From: Armigeres subalbatus
Taxonomy: Eukaryota; Arthropoda; Insecta; Diptera; Culicidae
Assembly (NCBI RefSeq): GCF_024139115.2
Contig: NW_026942923.1
Location: forward strand, 124,001-188,000
Direction of reading: 5' to 3'
Length of the DNA stretch: 64,000 bases
Part shown: positions 10,647 to 22,490 of the stretch, piece by piece
Position numbering within the stretch: position 1 is the first letter of the stretch
Layout of the letters: every line of letters starts with the position of its first letter
Made by a program: the position numbers and the translations under genes
The notes under the pieces: generated by a model
Databases searched by the model: none
The model's input: the letters and a program-made list of their open reading frames with translations, nothing else
What the model was told of the DNA's origin: nothing

Positions 10647-12150
10647 CTGCAACGAAACGGGAATGGGATAGAGTTATTGCGGTCGTTAGCAAAATTGAAC
10701 AAGGGTAGAACGATAAAGACCTTGTGATATGGTCTATACAGGTTAATAATGAAGCGATTAGATAACGACCGATACCTGCACCGGCTGAGTCTGGATTCAA
10801 TAATAGGATTGCGTCTGAGTGATTTTTGACAATGGTTGACAATGGTACCGTTGCCGCGCCGGTTACAGAGAAAATTTAATTACCAAGATGACAATATTTT
10901 ATTGTTTTATTTCTATTTATGAAGTTTCGACGTCAAGACCACCCCGCTAGATACCAGCATATCTGCATTTATGAAATATTAACAAAGGTTTTTTTTTATA
11001 GGTACGACCTATTGACGTAAATTAGAAATCATGCAAACTACCATGGCAACACACTACGTAATGTAATGCCACTTTAGATTAAGGTTTCGTCATTAAAGTT
11101 GTTCAATAAAATGACTCAAACCATTGCGCATCTGTAATAAAGCTCCGGCGTCTTAAACCTAAAGTTTGGAACTTGAGATTTGCTTTTTAAGAGAAAAGAA
11201 TACTCTCTTAACTACACGTTTATGTATTAACAGAAATGGTTAGAACTAAACTACAGTGTACTAGATCTTGCCTTATAGATCTATACTTATAGGATTTTAT
11301 AATCTAAGGATATTTGCCCAAGTTACCCATATAATTTGCCAAAGTCCGAATTCAGATATCTACCGCTTATTAGGTCTAGACTAATACGCGTCGAAATCAA
11401 ATCGGAAAATCCGCAGTCGAATTTGATTTGCTATCGTCAGTAATATTCAATGCACTCCATATAATGCAGCTCGTTGGGCATTGTTAAAGTCGAGAAATAG
11501 TCATGATAACCTCGCTAATTACACCCATTTAAATCGTTTACTCTGGTAGCAGATAAGATTAGCAACAATGTTGGGAATGAATGCTGTCCAGGAGCGTAAT
11601 TTCAAGCCCTAATGAGTTTCGGTGTACTTATCATGAAACAGTTCAAAGGTGATGATAAGTTCGGACCGAACATTGATCGTGATTTTTTTTCAAGAGTTTA
11701 AATTAAACTTTGATGATACAGTGTCCAGCCAAAACATCAAACATTTATTTGTAATTCGAATGAGCATCACAAGCAATGTAAGAAAATTCTAATGGAATCC
11801 TACTTGTTAGTAATGACGTATGTCCGCTGAATTTTTCATATGGTCTATTTATATTCAGTTTCTTTCAATAAATCATAATACGACCAATGTTGAATCAAAG
11901 CGCAAATCTCAGATCGACAGTAGTGTGACCTCCTGATCTTGCGATTGCAAAATGATCGCTACTTTACTATTACATATTACCGTTGAGGAAACTTCGCTAT
12001 TTAATTCAGAAGCGGCTTCATGTTACTTTGTTGTGATTTTCCGTAAACAATTTGTAAAACTATTTCAATATTATTTCCGATAAGGAGGTTCTACAATCGA
12101 ATGTAAACCGCTGAGATCAGACATTTATCTGTTTTCAAATATCTGGTTTA
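10647..12150 (-). other. Intron, no gene seen; possible non-coding first exon
   Basis: The stretch is AT-rich, with stops in all frames. On the minus strand GGTGCAG followed by GTATCG near 10772 could be the donor of an alternative 5' non-coding exon starting around 10830; with that exon, translation would start at the Met at 10591. Nothing else is recognisable. Confidence 0.3.
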
Positions 12151-12535
12151 CAATGAATTACATCCCCGCAACTACCACGTCGTAGCGCTTCAGTAAATCT
12201 TCTGAACAGGACAGGAAGTGTAAAAAAGCGGGCATCAAGCTGCTATTTTCTTCCAAAGTTGTGGCACTACCAACGAGCTAGGAACCGGCTTCAAAGTGCT
12301 GGGCAAGATGCGCCATCACGTGAATGGATGGCAGCCAACGACATTGATATAACAGCCCGTAACTTTGCTGACCGGACTTGTCATCACTGCGTCGAAGAAG
12401 AAGTACATGATAGGAAGAGGCTCAAGAGAGGACAATGTTAGCCATCCACCACGAGTTTGAATCGGTGATGACGAAATCGAGGTGGTTGGCGAATTCGTGT
12501 ATGTACTTGGGCTCCCTGGTGACCTCAGATGGGGC
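12150..12535 (+). mobile_element. Internally deleted RTE (JAM1-like) LINE copy
   Basis: 12150-12365 resembles the endonuclease part of the RTE copy at 28145-28360 (shared words such as TTACATCCCCGCAACT and AACGAGCT-GGAACCGGCTTC). From about 12370 to 12535 it instead resembles the 3' region of the same family at 37020-37145 (AGAAGTACATGATAGGAAGAG, then a TACTTGGGCTC motif). About 3 kb of endonuclease and RT are missing between the two parts. It is in the proposed SLC52A intron. Confidence 0.75.
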
Positions 12536-12640
12536 TACCCTAAATGGCATAATGCCATTTGGCATAACGATTTGAATACCCCAGGAGTCATTTGGCAAAA
12601 GGACTATTTGGCATACCGAATGGACCGAATGTAATGGGCA
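12536..12640 (+). repeat. Degenerate short repeats of the ATTTGGCATAACG type
   Basis: Words such as AATGGCATAATGCC, ATTTGGCATAACG, ATTTGGCAAAAGG and ATTTGGCATACCG follow one another at 15-25 bp spacing. Similar short-unit repeats are seen at 39710-39785 (TTCGGCCAAACGAC) and in the arms of the foldback element at 61171 onward. Confidence 0.5.
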
Positions 12641-12714
12641 TGCGTGTTTTAATGAGGAATTCACCCTTTCGTAAATTCGTGATTTTTTTTTTTTGAGGAA
12701 TGATGAACATGAAG

Positions 12715-12920
12715 ACCGTGCATTTCGTAGTTGCTACTCCATGATTTACGTCAGATGCAATAAAAGTGCATCTAAATGTGCAGCGCAATGCAGCTGTCAT
12801 TGAGTTTGACATCAGTTTGAAGTTTAGCGGTCCGATAACTACAAAACTGTTGCAACTATCGAATTGCAGTTAAAAAGCATTGCAGTTAAATGACTTGCAG
12901 TTATCGAACGTCTACTGTAC
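12715..12920 (-). mobile_element. Possible terminal part of a pogo/Tigger-like element
   Basis: On the minus strand it starts TACAGTAGACGTTCGATAAC and continues with repeated TTAACTGCAAT words. A TA followed by CAGTAGAC fits the termini of pogo-type DNA transposons, but I find no opposite end. The assignment is tentative. Confidence 0.35.
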
Positions 12921-13087
12921 TGAAATTTCATGGTTGTTTTAAAAATGAAGCGTAGTCTACGAAATAGTAATTTTTACCACGGATTTTTTTCTGTGTATCC
13001 ATACCTTTAACGGTCGAAAAAACTGTTTCAAACACGCTTAACTTTTTTGTGTGCGCATTATGCCAAATGTACTGTGTTTGACACATT

Positions 13088-13400
13088 TTTTCATGGGAGC
13101 AGCAGGGACTATTTCCAAGGGCTTTACGACCCCTCCCCACGGCCTCTGTGAGATAGGTAGCCTGCCTAGGATGTGGTGGGGCTTGGCAGTGGGCTCTGTT
13201 AAACCTCTACAAAAAGCTGCATGTGTCCGCAAGCAGGCCCTATCAAAGCGACCGTGTGCCGCTCAAAGCGCACATGAGCCCAGGGAGTGCCAATTGGCAC
13301 ATCAGGATCAATGCTAGCGAGATTCTGATTATGGCATTCTGGCCGCGTGTTAACGGACCTTGTCTTGGATAGCATAGCATAGCATAGCATAGCATATGTG
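13088..13400 (+). repeat. Dispersed repeat with short-tandem tail (LINE 3' end or SINE-like)
   Basis: It shares long similar stretches with 26855-27025 in the same orientation (CAGCAGGGACTAT, AAAAAGCTGCATGT, GTGTGCCGCTCAAAGC). Here it ends with GACCTTGTCTTGGATA followed by five GCATA units at 13370-13395. A terminal simple repeat of that kind is typical of LINE tails. The family was not identified. Confidence 0.55.
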
Positions 13401-13428
13401 ATTGTACAAATCGTGGGTGGCTATACAA

Positions 13429-13703
13429 TGCTCAATTCAAGCTCCATCTGGAATAAGGGCGAATGTCGCAAGAGAAGACTCTCCCCGTCGACCCTCCCTC
13501 CCTTAAACAAAAGTGACAAGCAACAGATATCTCTGTGGTTTATCACTTCAGAACGAAAGAAAACAATGCGAACTTGCATTCTGAGATGATAAACTGCAAA
13601 GAAACTCCCTGCCTGTCACTTTCATTCAAATGAGGGGAAGTCGACGAAGAGAACCCTCTCCCGCGACACCCGCCCCCTTACCAGACAGAGCTTGAATTGA
13701 GCA
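13429..13703. mobile_element. MITE with about 125-bp inverted arms
   Basis: The left arm starts TGCTCAATTCAAGCTC and the right arm ends with its complement, GAGCTTGAATTGAGCA. Similarity of the arms continues inward for over 100 bp with mismatches. It has no coding capacity. A clear target duplication is not visible. Confidence 0.75.
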
Positions 13704-14448
13704 ATCTACTGTATATTGTCGCAAATTGGTACTTGGGATTAGTACCTTTTCCTATACAGTAGCAGTTGTATACCTGGCCACGTCCTTACAATCACGGAAG
13801 GAAGGGAAGGAATGTTAGTTCAACATCTACTAGTGAAGATGCAGGGAACCCATACTACCTTCATAGATGTCTCGGGAAGGAAAATTTGTGTTAGTGGGAA
13901 AGGTGAATAATAAGGAGCTCTATTCGACAATATAGAGCGTTTGTCAATAACAATATATGCTGTAAAAGTAATAAAATATATTCATCAATTTACTTACGAA
14001 CCGTCCTAAGGGAAAAACAAAACAAAACACAAAATTTCGGCAAATCGCGCGATCGTTCTGCCGTCCGAAACAAGAGCCAACACGCACTGAACTAATTAAC
14101 TTTATTACCGTGTTAACGGACCTTGTCTTGGATATCGTAATATTGTGAAAGCGAGGGCTGGCAGTCTGACATTCTACTCTCTTAGTAGAGCCGGGTGACA
14201 CTGACTCGAAACGGCGAGTGGGATAATGGCTAGGTTGTCTTCCGTCCCCCAAAACCGTGGCAGGCCTTGTAGCATCATGCCACCAAGCTTTACCTGCTGG
14301 ATGGGATTATGCCCTTTCCTAACTTGCGCTGATCTGGCTCTGAACATGTAAGTGTCAACCCTTACATGGCAAAGATAACCATGGGATCATTAAAGGCGAC
14401 CACTCCAGTAGGATTTGACGGCAGCCACAAGGGGAACCCAAATACAAT

Positions 14449-14580
14449 AGTGCTGTCCAATGAGCAGCTCGAAGTAGCTCGAGGTTGTTCCCGTCCTGCT
14501 CGTTCTTTTTTGTTAACAAATGGGCATGAGCAGGACAGGGAGAAACTTCGAGCTACTTCAAGCTCTCATTGGACAGCACT
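14449..14580. mobile_element. Hairpin MITE inside the BEL LTR (132 bp)
   Basis: The arms AGTGCTGTCCAATGAG (start) and CTCATTGGACAGCACT (end) are exact complements at the tips, and the complementarity continues for about 55 bp through AGTAGCTCGA and GTCCTGCTC. The central loop is around GTTAACAAA. Confidence 0.75.
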
Positions 14581-14746
14581 AATGAGTGAAGCTAAAAATA
14601 ATCCTTTTGGCGATGCGTTAGGCATGGAGGTTGTTGTGACGGTTTTCTCTGGCTCGAAATAAACTGTTTTGAAAGCAGTGATCATTTTGCCTCGACAACA
14701 TCGGTTGTTTGCGAAGCGGATGCACCGTGCGCCGGGTGCGCACAAC

Positions 14747-16075
14747 TTAGGGTTTCTCGATGCTGAGTGGTAGCGGTGCCAACATACCCCCTCCCCGTAT
14801 CTCTGGTGGGGCCTCTGCAACGCCGGAGTTACCGTCCTGGACCTCCAGCACAGATAGATTCGTCACTGGTATCCTAAACTTACCCTTAAGCGTCTGCACC
14901 ATCGCTTGTCGAATTCGGCCGTCCGCCTCCGGGCAGACATCTAGCACGATGCCGCGGATCCAACTCTTCCGCACTGCGTCGTCCGCGATATACACCAGAT
15001 CACCGCTTGCTAGTGGTGGCACGTCTGAATGCCACTTTGTCCGCTGATTTATTGACGGCAAATACTCGGATACCCACCGAGCCCACAGTTTGTCCGCCAG
15101 ACGCTGCGACCGCTTGTATCGGTCTCGAAGTGCATCGGCTTCGCTCGTAGGCGGAATAGAATGGTTTTCACCGATCGTACCGACGGCACGAACAAAATGG
15201 TTTGGCGTCAACGCTTCTTCTGTTCCCGGTTCCAGGCCGACGTATGTTAACGGCCGGGAATTGATTAGGTCTTCAGCCTCCGCAATCGTTGTCAGCAACA
15301 CTTCGTCGGTTATCGTTCTCCCGTCGTTCAGCACGCTTAGTGCTGCCTTCAGGGACCGGACCAATCGCTCCCAAACACCACCCATGTGAGGTGCGCTGGG
15401 CGGGTTGAAATTCCAGCGGGTTCTGGAATCCGTGAACTCGTCTTCGCACTCGATGCCGATCTGCTGTACGATTGTCTTGCTCGCTGCTTGGAAGTTCGTG
15501 CCGTTGTCTGAGTAAAACTCTAACAGCTTTCCTCTACGGCACACGAACCGCCGTATCGCCATCAAACACGCTTGAGTCGTCAAGCTGTGAGCGATCTCAA
15601 GGTGGACAGCCCTCGTTGTCATACATGTGAATAGGCAGATGTACCTTTTCTCCGATCTGCGACCAACCGTGACAGTAAGCGGCCCACAGTAGTCCACGCC
15701 GGTATGGCTGAACGGTGGCAAATGCGGTATTACGCGCGACTTTGGTAGTGGAGCCATCCTTGGGTTTGTCGGTCGACATTTCTGCACCTTACACCAGACG
15801 CAGGCTCTCCCAATCCTCTTCATCTCTACTCGTAGGTTCTGTACGTAGAAGCGCTGTCGAATTTCATTGACGGCAGTCTCTACATTCCCGTGGGCTACCC
15901 GCTGGTGATAGTACTCAAGCAGCTTGTCGGTCAATGGGTGCTTTTTCGGCAAAATAATCGGGAATCGCAGCTCGAATGGCAGCGATGATCCTTGCGCTAT
16001 TCTGCCCTCCATCCGTAGTACGTCTTCGGCGTCCAGGAAAGGACTCAGGGCGTACAGGCTGCTTGTCTTCTCCAC
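14747..16075 (-). CDS. BEL/Pao integrase (442-codon open segment)
   Basis: This is the integrase end of the BEL polyprotein. The zinc-binding set is H57, H62, C92, C95. The catalytic triad is D128 (GVDYCGP), D190 (YSDNGTNF) and E236 (GGVWERL). The BEL C-terminal module follows (LTPNHFVRA, LWARWVSEYLPSI). The segment starts within pol: upstream sequence is in another frame, separated by a stop after an A-run at about 16092-16100. The last codons run into the LTR, and the purine tract before TGTTGG is part of the coding sequence, as usual for this group. Confidence 0.85.
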   Translation of the reverse strand: MEKTSSLYALSPFLDAEDVLRMEGRIAQGSSLPFELRFPIILPKKHPLTDKLLEYYHQRVAHGNVETAVNEIRQRFYVQNLRVEMKRIGRACVWCKVQKCRPTNPRMAPLPKSRVIPHLPPFSHTGVDYCGPLTVTVGRRSEKRYICLFTCMTTRAVHLEIAHSLTTQACLMAIRRFVCRRGKLLEFYSDNGTNFQAASKTIVQQIGIECEDEFTDSRTRWNFNPPSAPHMGGVWERLVRSLKAALSVLNDGRTITDEVLLTTIAEAEDLINSRPLTYVGLEPGTEEALTPNHFVRAVGTIGENHSIPPTSEADALRDRYKRSQRLADKLWARWVSEYLPSINQRTKWHSDVPPLASGDLVYIADDAVRKSWIRGIVLDVCPEADGRIRQAMVQTLKGKFRIPVTNLSVLEVQDGNSGVAEAPPEIRGGGMLAPLPLSIEKP

Positions 16076-16091
16076 TTGGTGGCGCTGCTCA

Positions 16092-17198
16092 TTATTTTTT
16101 GAGCACGCGATTCTCGTCTACAAAGCAATCAGCTTGAGACGATCTCCAGAGATACACCTCCGCCTTCTGGTACTCGTCTCGCTTCAGTGGCACTATTTTC
16201 GTTTGCACATTTTCTTTGACCACGCTCCTAATTCTTGTAGCGGCCGGAACGGCCTCGACTTCCAGCCCATCTCGTTTTCTTCTGCAGTTTGATGCGAATC
16301 GGTAAGCACACGCCACCGTCCGGACTAGGACCTTCCACTTAGAAAACCGCAGCAGGTCTACTACGGACTCAGTTACTGACATCTCATGGAAGTGCAAGCA
16401 CACACGGGTTTCCTCGTTGGTGTTCGGTGTAACTATTTCTTGCGCCGGCCAACAGCTTTCCGGCTGGTACAGGAACTCCGGACCGCGGAACCATGGTCCG
16501 TCTGATCGCAGGCTGTGCGTTTTCTCCCACTTTGTCAACGCGTCGGCTACGTTGGACTTCGTTGGAACCCAATTCCATTCTGCAAGCCTCGTTAGGCTAT
16601 GGATTTCGCCTATCCGAAATGCCACAAACTGCTTATACCGACGGTGGTCGGAGTGAATCCACGACAGCACAGTCTTCGAGTCGGACCACATGAAACGCTG
16701 CTTTACCTCTAGTGAAAGGATTTCGCCGGCGGAATTTGCCAACCTTGCTCCCAAAACTGCCGCTTGCAGCTCCAGACGTGGTATTGACATGTGTTGCAAT
16801 GGTGCCACCTTGGACCTCGACATCATGAGCGAACACAACGGTCCGGTGGCTGTCTCTATACGGATGTACGCAGCGGCGCCGTACGCGTCCTGGCTTGCGT
16901 CTACAAATACATGCAGTTGCAAACTGTCATATTGCAGCGAATATCCGCCACAAAAATAGTAGCGTGGAATGCGGACTTCGTCGACTTCCGGGAGCCTTCG
17001 GATCCAATTATTCCATTTCTCCGCGGACTCTTCGCCGATCTGCTGGTCCCACTCACATCCGCTACGCCACAAATCTTGGATCAGCAGCTTCCCGTAGAAA
17101 GTGAAAACAGACAGCAGTCCTAACGGGTCGAAAAAGCTCATCACGCAGCTCAACACGATCCTATTCGTTGGTAGCTTCTCGCCGGACAAGAACGGCAC
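16092..17198 (-). pseudogene. BEL/Pao RT C-terminal part and RNase H
   Basis: The translation shows SFFDPLGLLSVFTFYGK and LLIQDLWRSGCEWDQ, then RNase H motifs FVDASQDAYGAAAY, RLELQAAVLGARL, WSDSKTVLSWIHSDHRRYKQ and WNWVPTKSNVADALTKW. It stops at TAA next to an A-run (AAAAAATAA), and the reading continues in another frame as the integrase segment. The upstream RT segment overlaps it in a different frame. It is a fragment of one broken polyprotein. Confidence 0.8.
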
Positions 17199-17557
17199 CA
17201 GATCGACTCTTGGTTTGGTGGAAAACGAAAACTCGTAGCTCGCAGCGCTTTACACGATCCCCAAAACTCGCTCGGATCCGCACTCCTTATCTCGGTGAAC
17301 CGTATGCACTGATCCTTATTACATTCTCCAATGGCTTCCAGGAAATCTTTGGAGCCAGAGACCCAGTTGCGGAGCTCGAAACCACTTCTGGAATGGACGT
17401 ATCGTACCTCCTTCGCCCGCTTCACTGTTTCCTCGATCGTGTTCGCGCTATCAAAATAGTCGTCAACGTAGTGGTTTTCGACGACGGCCACCGCCGCCGC
17501 CGGGAACTGTCCCGCAAACTTCTTCGCGTTCAGGTTTTTACGAACTGCGCCGAACAC
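17150..17557 (-). pseudogene. BEL/Pao reverse transcriptase segment with YVDD box
   Basis: It contains NHYVDDYFDSANTIEETV, the catalytic YxDD box of the reverse transcriptase, followed by the conserved SGFELRNWVS region. The frame differs from those of the pieces before (17691-18653) and after (16092-17198), so single-base lesions lie on both sides. Confidence 0.8.
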
Positions 17558-17690
17558 GGTGAACTCGTTGACCCAAAGGTCACCACGTACATCACATACA
17601 CAGTTGGCTTCTCTGACGTATCGTTCCGGAATAGGTATCTTTGTGCTCGCTTATCTTCTTCTCTAATCCGCAGCTGATGGTACATCTCTC

Positions 17691-18653
17691 TTATATCCCC
17701 TCCGAACCGACTTCTCGCTCCCGAAACTTACAGATCACTGCCGGCAAGGCAGTCAGCATATCCGGACCCTTCAGCAACTTTGAGTTGAGTGACAATCCTC
17801 TTACTTCCACTCTGGCGTCCCACACCAGACGATTCTTCTTTTTTCTTGGATTGTAGACGATGTTAAGTGGGACATACCACACCTTGCTGCAATCCAATGC
17901 TATCAGCTCTGTCTCTGTCGCTTCGTGCGCGTAGCCTTTAGCGAGAAGATCGGCGATCATGATGCGAACTCTGGCATACAGCTCGGGGTCCTTCATCAGG
18001 CGTTTCTCCAGACACAACAGTCGCTTGACTGCCATAGGGTAGCTGTCGGGAAATTCGGTATTGTCGTCCTTCCATAGCAGACCCGTTTCAAATCGATGAC
18101 CGATTCTTCTAGTAGTCTTCTTCAAAATCTCCTTCGCTCTTCTATCTTCTTTTGGCTCCGGGAGCAAGGCGATGGAAATGCCGGACTCCTCCAGCGTATA
18201 ATGGCTCTTCAGGAGATCATGCAACTCCTGATTTGATACCAAGCTACATGAATGGTATCCGACGATTCCGTTGTTCGCATTCTCCGATCCTGTCGGCCCA
18301 TATACAGACCAACCTAGCTTCGACCTTACGGCTATCGGCTCCTCTGGTCGACCAATTCGCGACTCGAGCGGCGCGTAAAGGTGAATATCCTTCAGCCCGA
18401 TTAAAATCTGTGGAGCGGCGTGCTGGACATCTGCGATCGGCAGACCTCGGAGGTGCGCGTATTGCTTCACTACTTCTGAAACATCTATCGTATGCCGTGG
18501 TAGCTTCAAGCTATCCACCGTGTGGGCGCTTTTGATTATAAAACGTTGTGCAGATCCTTTCGCGGAGATAGACAGACTAACGCACAGCGAATCTTTTTCA
18601 ATCCGAGAAACTCCGGCGGTCCACGTTACTCGTAGCGATTGTGTCACACACAT
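17691..18653 (-). pseudogene. BEL/Pao protease end and RT N-terminal part
   Basis: It reads ILIGLKDIHLYAPLESR and SKLGWSVYGPTG (end of the Pao protease region), then FPDSYPMAVKRLLCLEKRL and YVPLNIVYNPRKKKNRLVWD of the reverse transcriptase. The first residues correspond to the middle of pol, so the element is truncated near 18653. The following RT part is in a different frame. Confidence 0.8.
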
Positions 18654-20650
18654 GGTAGCAACAGTGTAGCAGTATGGGCGTTAGTGTGTGTGAGTATGTG
18701 AGCGGGAGAAAAAAGGTAAACAATAATAAACCGTAAGTAAAACATAAGCAAGAAGGAGGAAAATTATATTGATTAAATAGTGAGCAATCAACCCCCCCAC
18801 AACTTGACATTTGGCCTTAGTTTCGCGTACCCACTTGCAAATCGCAGATGGCGCTGCGAAACATAAACAATGGGTCATCCTACACCGCCGCCACTCTTTT
18901 TCTCCATAGAAACCATGATTTTTGTTTCGTCATTTGTTGTCACCAAAGAACGGACAGGAGCGTCATATGGATAGGGTGAATTGGTTATTGCAATTAATGG
19001 AAAGATTCTGAACAAAACTTCCATTGCTTTATATGTTGAAATTTGTCGCTTTGGAAAACGAAATCTGTTTTATATATCGCCCATTAAAAAAAATTAGACA
19101 ACGAGTTCCCACTGATCTATGCAGTTTCAATAGTTGAATCTAAGAAGTTAAATTTAATAGCTGTATGAATGATTATTCTTTGTCATAAAGATTCTCATAA
19201 AATTATACATATTTCTTCGTGGTATTTTCTTAACGAAGGATAGTTTTGTAGAGTATTTAAATCGATATGCCACTTTTATTAAATAATTAACCACCACAGT
19301 TTATTTTCACTGGAAGTGAAGCAGCGCGTAATGATAAAATCAAACGGGTTTGTTACCTGCAGAAAATCGTCGGTGCATATTCTTAAATTAATCCTCTCGG
19401 TACGATAATTTCATGTTAATGTAGCCCCACACTTCAGGAATTTGGTCTGCGATTTTTTTCCCGCGTGTTTTTACATATTATGCGATGTTGGGCACGAATT
19501 GTTAAAAATTGGGCATGGAAAATCATAATCCTGGTACCATTCAAAATACACGGGGACGCGGGCACCAACATCCGGCGGAAATTTTTCCCACCTTAGGTGA
19601 CTTTAACCTCAAAGAAAGCTTTTAATTAGTCCGGCTAGTTCAGATTTTTCCAGAATATAAATTACAAACACTAATTTAAATATATTATACTGTCTGTTTT
19701 CATATGGATGTGGCTTTATTTTGGTTCATTTGTATGGATTTGACGATCTGATTAACTAGAGAAATATTTCGCAGGGGTTTCCTTTAAATTAAAAATGAAA
19801 AGGATGAATCACCCATTTTGAATTAGATTTTTATAAGCTATTTTAAAAAGCGACATCTCCCGTGCCCATTTGTCCAATAACGTTAATTTCCTCCTCCATA
19901 TTTCCAGCCCAGTTCACCCATTAATACTTCACATAACATATTCTATCTGCAAAATCCTTATAAATTTCCGCAATTTGAAATCGCACCTACAACCTTTAGT
20001 CGGTCATCTTAGGATCATCAGCTACCACCTCTTTCCTAATATTAATTCTAGTTTGAATGATTTTTGTCACGGTATTTTGTACTGGACTTATTGAAGCAAA
20101 ATTTCGGGGTACATATCTATATTTTTAGGCACCCAGCCCCGTAGTGCTTTAATATACGAGCCTATATCAAAATAACCAATGAGTAATGCAATTGTGTTAT
20201 TAACAATAATAAAAGAAATAAAATTAGTTTTATCTTTAATCTTTTACGCCATAATCGAGAGATGCTCCCGATAAAAGTAAGTTTGACAGAACCACCTGAA
20301 CCAATTTTTCGGGGTACACTGACAATGTACTGGAGCCGTCAAGTTGCTCACGGGTTGTGAGCAATCGACAGTGGAGAATTTTGAAGTTTTGAAGCATAGA
20401 ATAATAAAATCGAATCAGCAGTATAACTTATTACAATCGTAGCATATCAGAGGTAAGGGTGATTATCAGTGAAAATCGTGAAAACACTGAATATAAACAT
20501 ATTTTATTCAAGATCTTGGAAAGCACTGTTAGTCCGACTGTAAGCCGCCATTCCTGTAAGGAAAACAGAGGATTACTGAAAAACTATAAAATGTGAGTAA
20601 TAATATTGGAAATATCTAAAAAGAAAAGTAATAGTGAAACTTGTATCTCT
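18654..20650. other. No gene seen, AT-rich intronic sequence
   Basis: No open frame with recognisable content, no repeat ends and no RNA gene can be supported. The last 300 bases may already be the 5' untranslated region of the R1 element that follows. Confidence 0.4.
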
Positions 20651-20852
20651 TTCTGTTTGTTGAATCTAAATAAATAAATATAGTTTCAAGCTGTTGCAAA
20701 ACCGAAGCACTGCTCTGGAAATTGGTTTATTAGGGTGGTCCAAAAAGGAACAGAGGTGGTAAACCCTTTTGCCAAGGGGGGTTTGGTGAGGTCTCCTCCG
20801 ATGGAGACGGAGAGCGGAGTGACGGAGGCTGCAACTAGCAGGGGAGACAGCA

Positions 20853-21416
20853 GTGATGGGGTACAGCGCTGTTAGCACGCTCGGCGGGCCACTACCCGGG
20901 ATGCGGATGATCGCCGAGCAACTCGGTGATATCATCGAGTTCGCGAGCGCAAGGCAGAACATAAGTAAGGAACTGAAACAAATCCTTCGGAGCTCCGCCA
21001 GGCTGTTCGAGTCGCAAGACAAGAACAAGATACGTTTATCAGGCGGTTGGTGGGAGGAGAGAAAGGCCGACAAAGGTGCCCAAACCGATGCCTTTACCGG
21101 TTGCGGAAGCCAAAAAAGTAATGGAGCGAGGAAGTTAAAGATCAGCTGGTCTGCATGCCCAGTGAGCAAATTACAGTCGCCTTCAGTGAACAGATGCTAT
21201 CGGTGCCTATAGTTGGGGCACAAGTCCTACAACTGTAAGGATCCAGACCATAGCAACCTGTGTCGTCGTTGTGGTGAGGAAAGACACAAGGCGCAGGAAT
21301 GCGATAAGGCGCCAAAGTGCCTCATCTGCGCAAGCAAAAAGAAATCCTATAACCACGTTATGGGTGGATATTCGTGTCCCATCGGAGAGACAAGCAAGAA
21401 GAAGCCGTGCAAGTAA
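20853..21416 (+). pseudogene. R1 LINE ORF1 (Gag-like) with three zinc knuckles
   Basis: The N-terminal part runs from 20853 to a TAG at 21210. That stop interrupts the first knuckle (CYRC, stop, GHKSYNC). The frame then continues to 21416 with CRRCGEERHKAQEC and CLICASKKKSYNHVMGGYSC. Three CCHC-type knuckles at the end of ORF1 are characteristic of R1 and related LINEs. It is an RNA-binding protein relic, disabled by at least the one stop. Confidence 0.75.
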
Positions 21417-22108
21417 CACAGCTAAATCTTAATCACTGTTTGATTGCCCAGCAGCTGCAGTGGCAGCTGGTCTCGGAGTCAAGAACCGATGTCGCCCTCC
21501 TGTCCGACCCGTACAACGTCCCTGTCGATGCCCCACCAAGGTGGCCATTAGAACAGTTCAACCAGATGATCGATAGGCTATCATCTGACCTGGGTCGTAA
21601 GCCGGTCGTCATAGCAGGAGATTTCAAAACTTGGGCAGTGCAGTGGGACTGCCGCTGCATCAATCGAAGGGGTCAAGCGTTACTAGAGGCGGTAGCGAAG
21701 CTCGTCAATGCTAGTCAATGATGGTTCGCTAGCACGTTCAGAAGGAACGGGGTGGAGTCATGCATTGGCGTTCCGTCTGTCATCATGGAGGGTGGATGAC
21801 CAATCACTTCGACAGCGAAGTTTTCACCACGGCCCTGGGACTGGAAGCCAACACTGAAGGTCTAAGTTGGGATGCGTTGGTAGTGTCCTATCACGCGCGT
21901 GCGACGCCACCATGCCGAGAAATGACAGACGCCTGGTATACTGGTGGAGTCTCGAGATTGCGACGCTTCTATCAACCTGCCTCAAGGCTAGACGAAGGAT
22001 GCAACGTGCCCGCACCGAGGATGAAAGAGCAAACCGCCGTGAAGTGTTTCGAGCTGCGAACTGCGAAACGAAAAAAAAACCTTTAACAAGGCCATCAAGA
22101 GCAGTAAG
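21374..22108 (+). pseudogene. R1 LINE ORF2, endonuclease part, broken
   Basis: 21374-21721 reads TQLNLNHCLIAQQLQWQLV and TDVALLSDPYNVP, then KPVVIAGDFKTW, which are motifs of the R1-type apurinic endonuclease. Frames change after 21721; 21867-22108 gives RRLVYWWSLEIATLLSTCLK and RAISKSSK-like sequence leading to the insertion point of the hAT-like element. Confidence 0.75.
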
Positions 22109-22209
22109 CAGGGTTTGCAGAAATTGCTCTCAATAGATAACGAACAACGATAAAAGAAAGGCAAAAATTGTTCCGAATCATAACAAGCCATGATAACAAA
22201 TTTATCAAA

Positions 22210-22302
22210 CTTGTATACTACCGTCATACGCATATTTGTCCCATGTTTGCTGGGATTTCCTATGTACATGGGACAGTTATGCGTATAACGGCAGTATACA
22301 AG
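22210..22302. mobile_element. Small hairpin MITE (93 bp)
   Basis: The arms CTTGTATACTACCGTCATAC and its near complement GCGTATAACGGCAGTATACAAG frame a core with CCCATGT. The motif ACTGCCGT...GCATA...GTCCCAT is shared with 44635-44712 and with the right edge of the window. Confidence 0.7.
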
Positions 22303-22490
22303 TGCGAAAAAACAGAATCGGATAGGCAGCTCCCACAGAAAAGTGATGGTTCTCGCATTGTTCTCGTTAATTTTGTGTTGAGAACCACATATCTGTGTAG
22401 AACTAGTAAAAATGCATCATCAGAACCAGTGATACCCGCGTTTGGAGCTTTTTAAAAGAAATTTATCATGAGGTATAGCCTCCCGAATCA

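Larger units (their letters stand above)
13890..18653 (-). mobile_element. BEL/Pao LTR retrotransposon, 5' truncated, minus strand
   Basis: Reading the minus strand from 18653 down, it shows the end of the protease region, RT, RNase H and integrase, then a 3' LTR starting TGTTGGCACC at 14784. Gag and the 5' LTR are missing. At least two frameshifts and one stop interrupt pol. The far end of the LTR is uncertain: an AATAAA lies near 14108 (minus strand), and possible ends near 13895 read ACACA. A MITE (14449-14580) has inserted in the LTR. The element is in the proposed SLC52A intron, in the same orientation as the gene. Confidence 0.8.
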
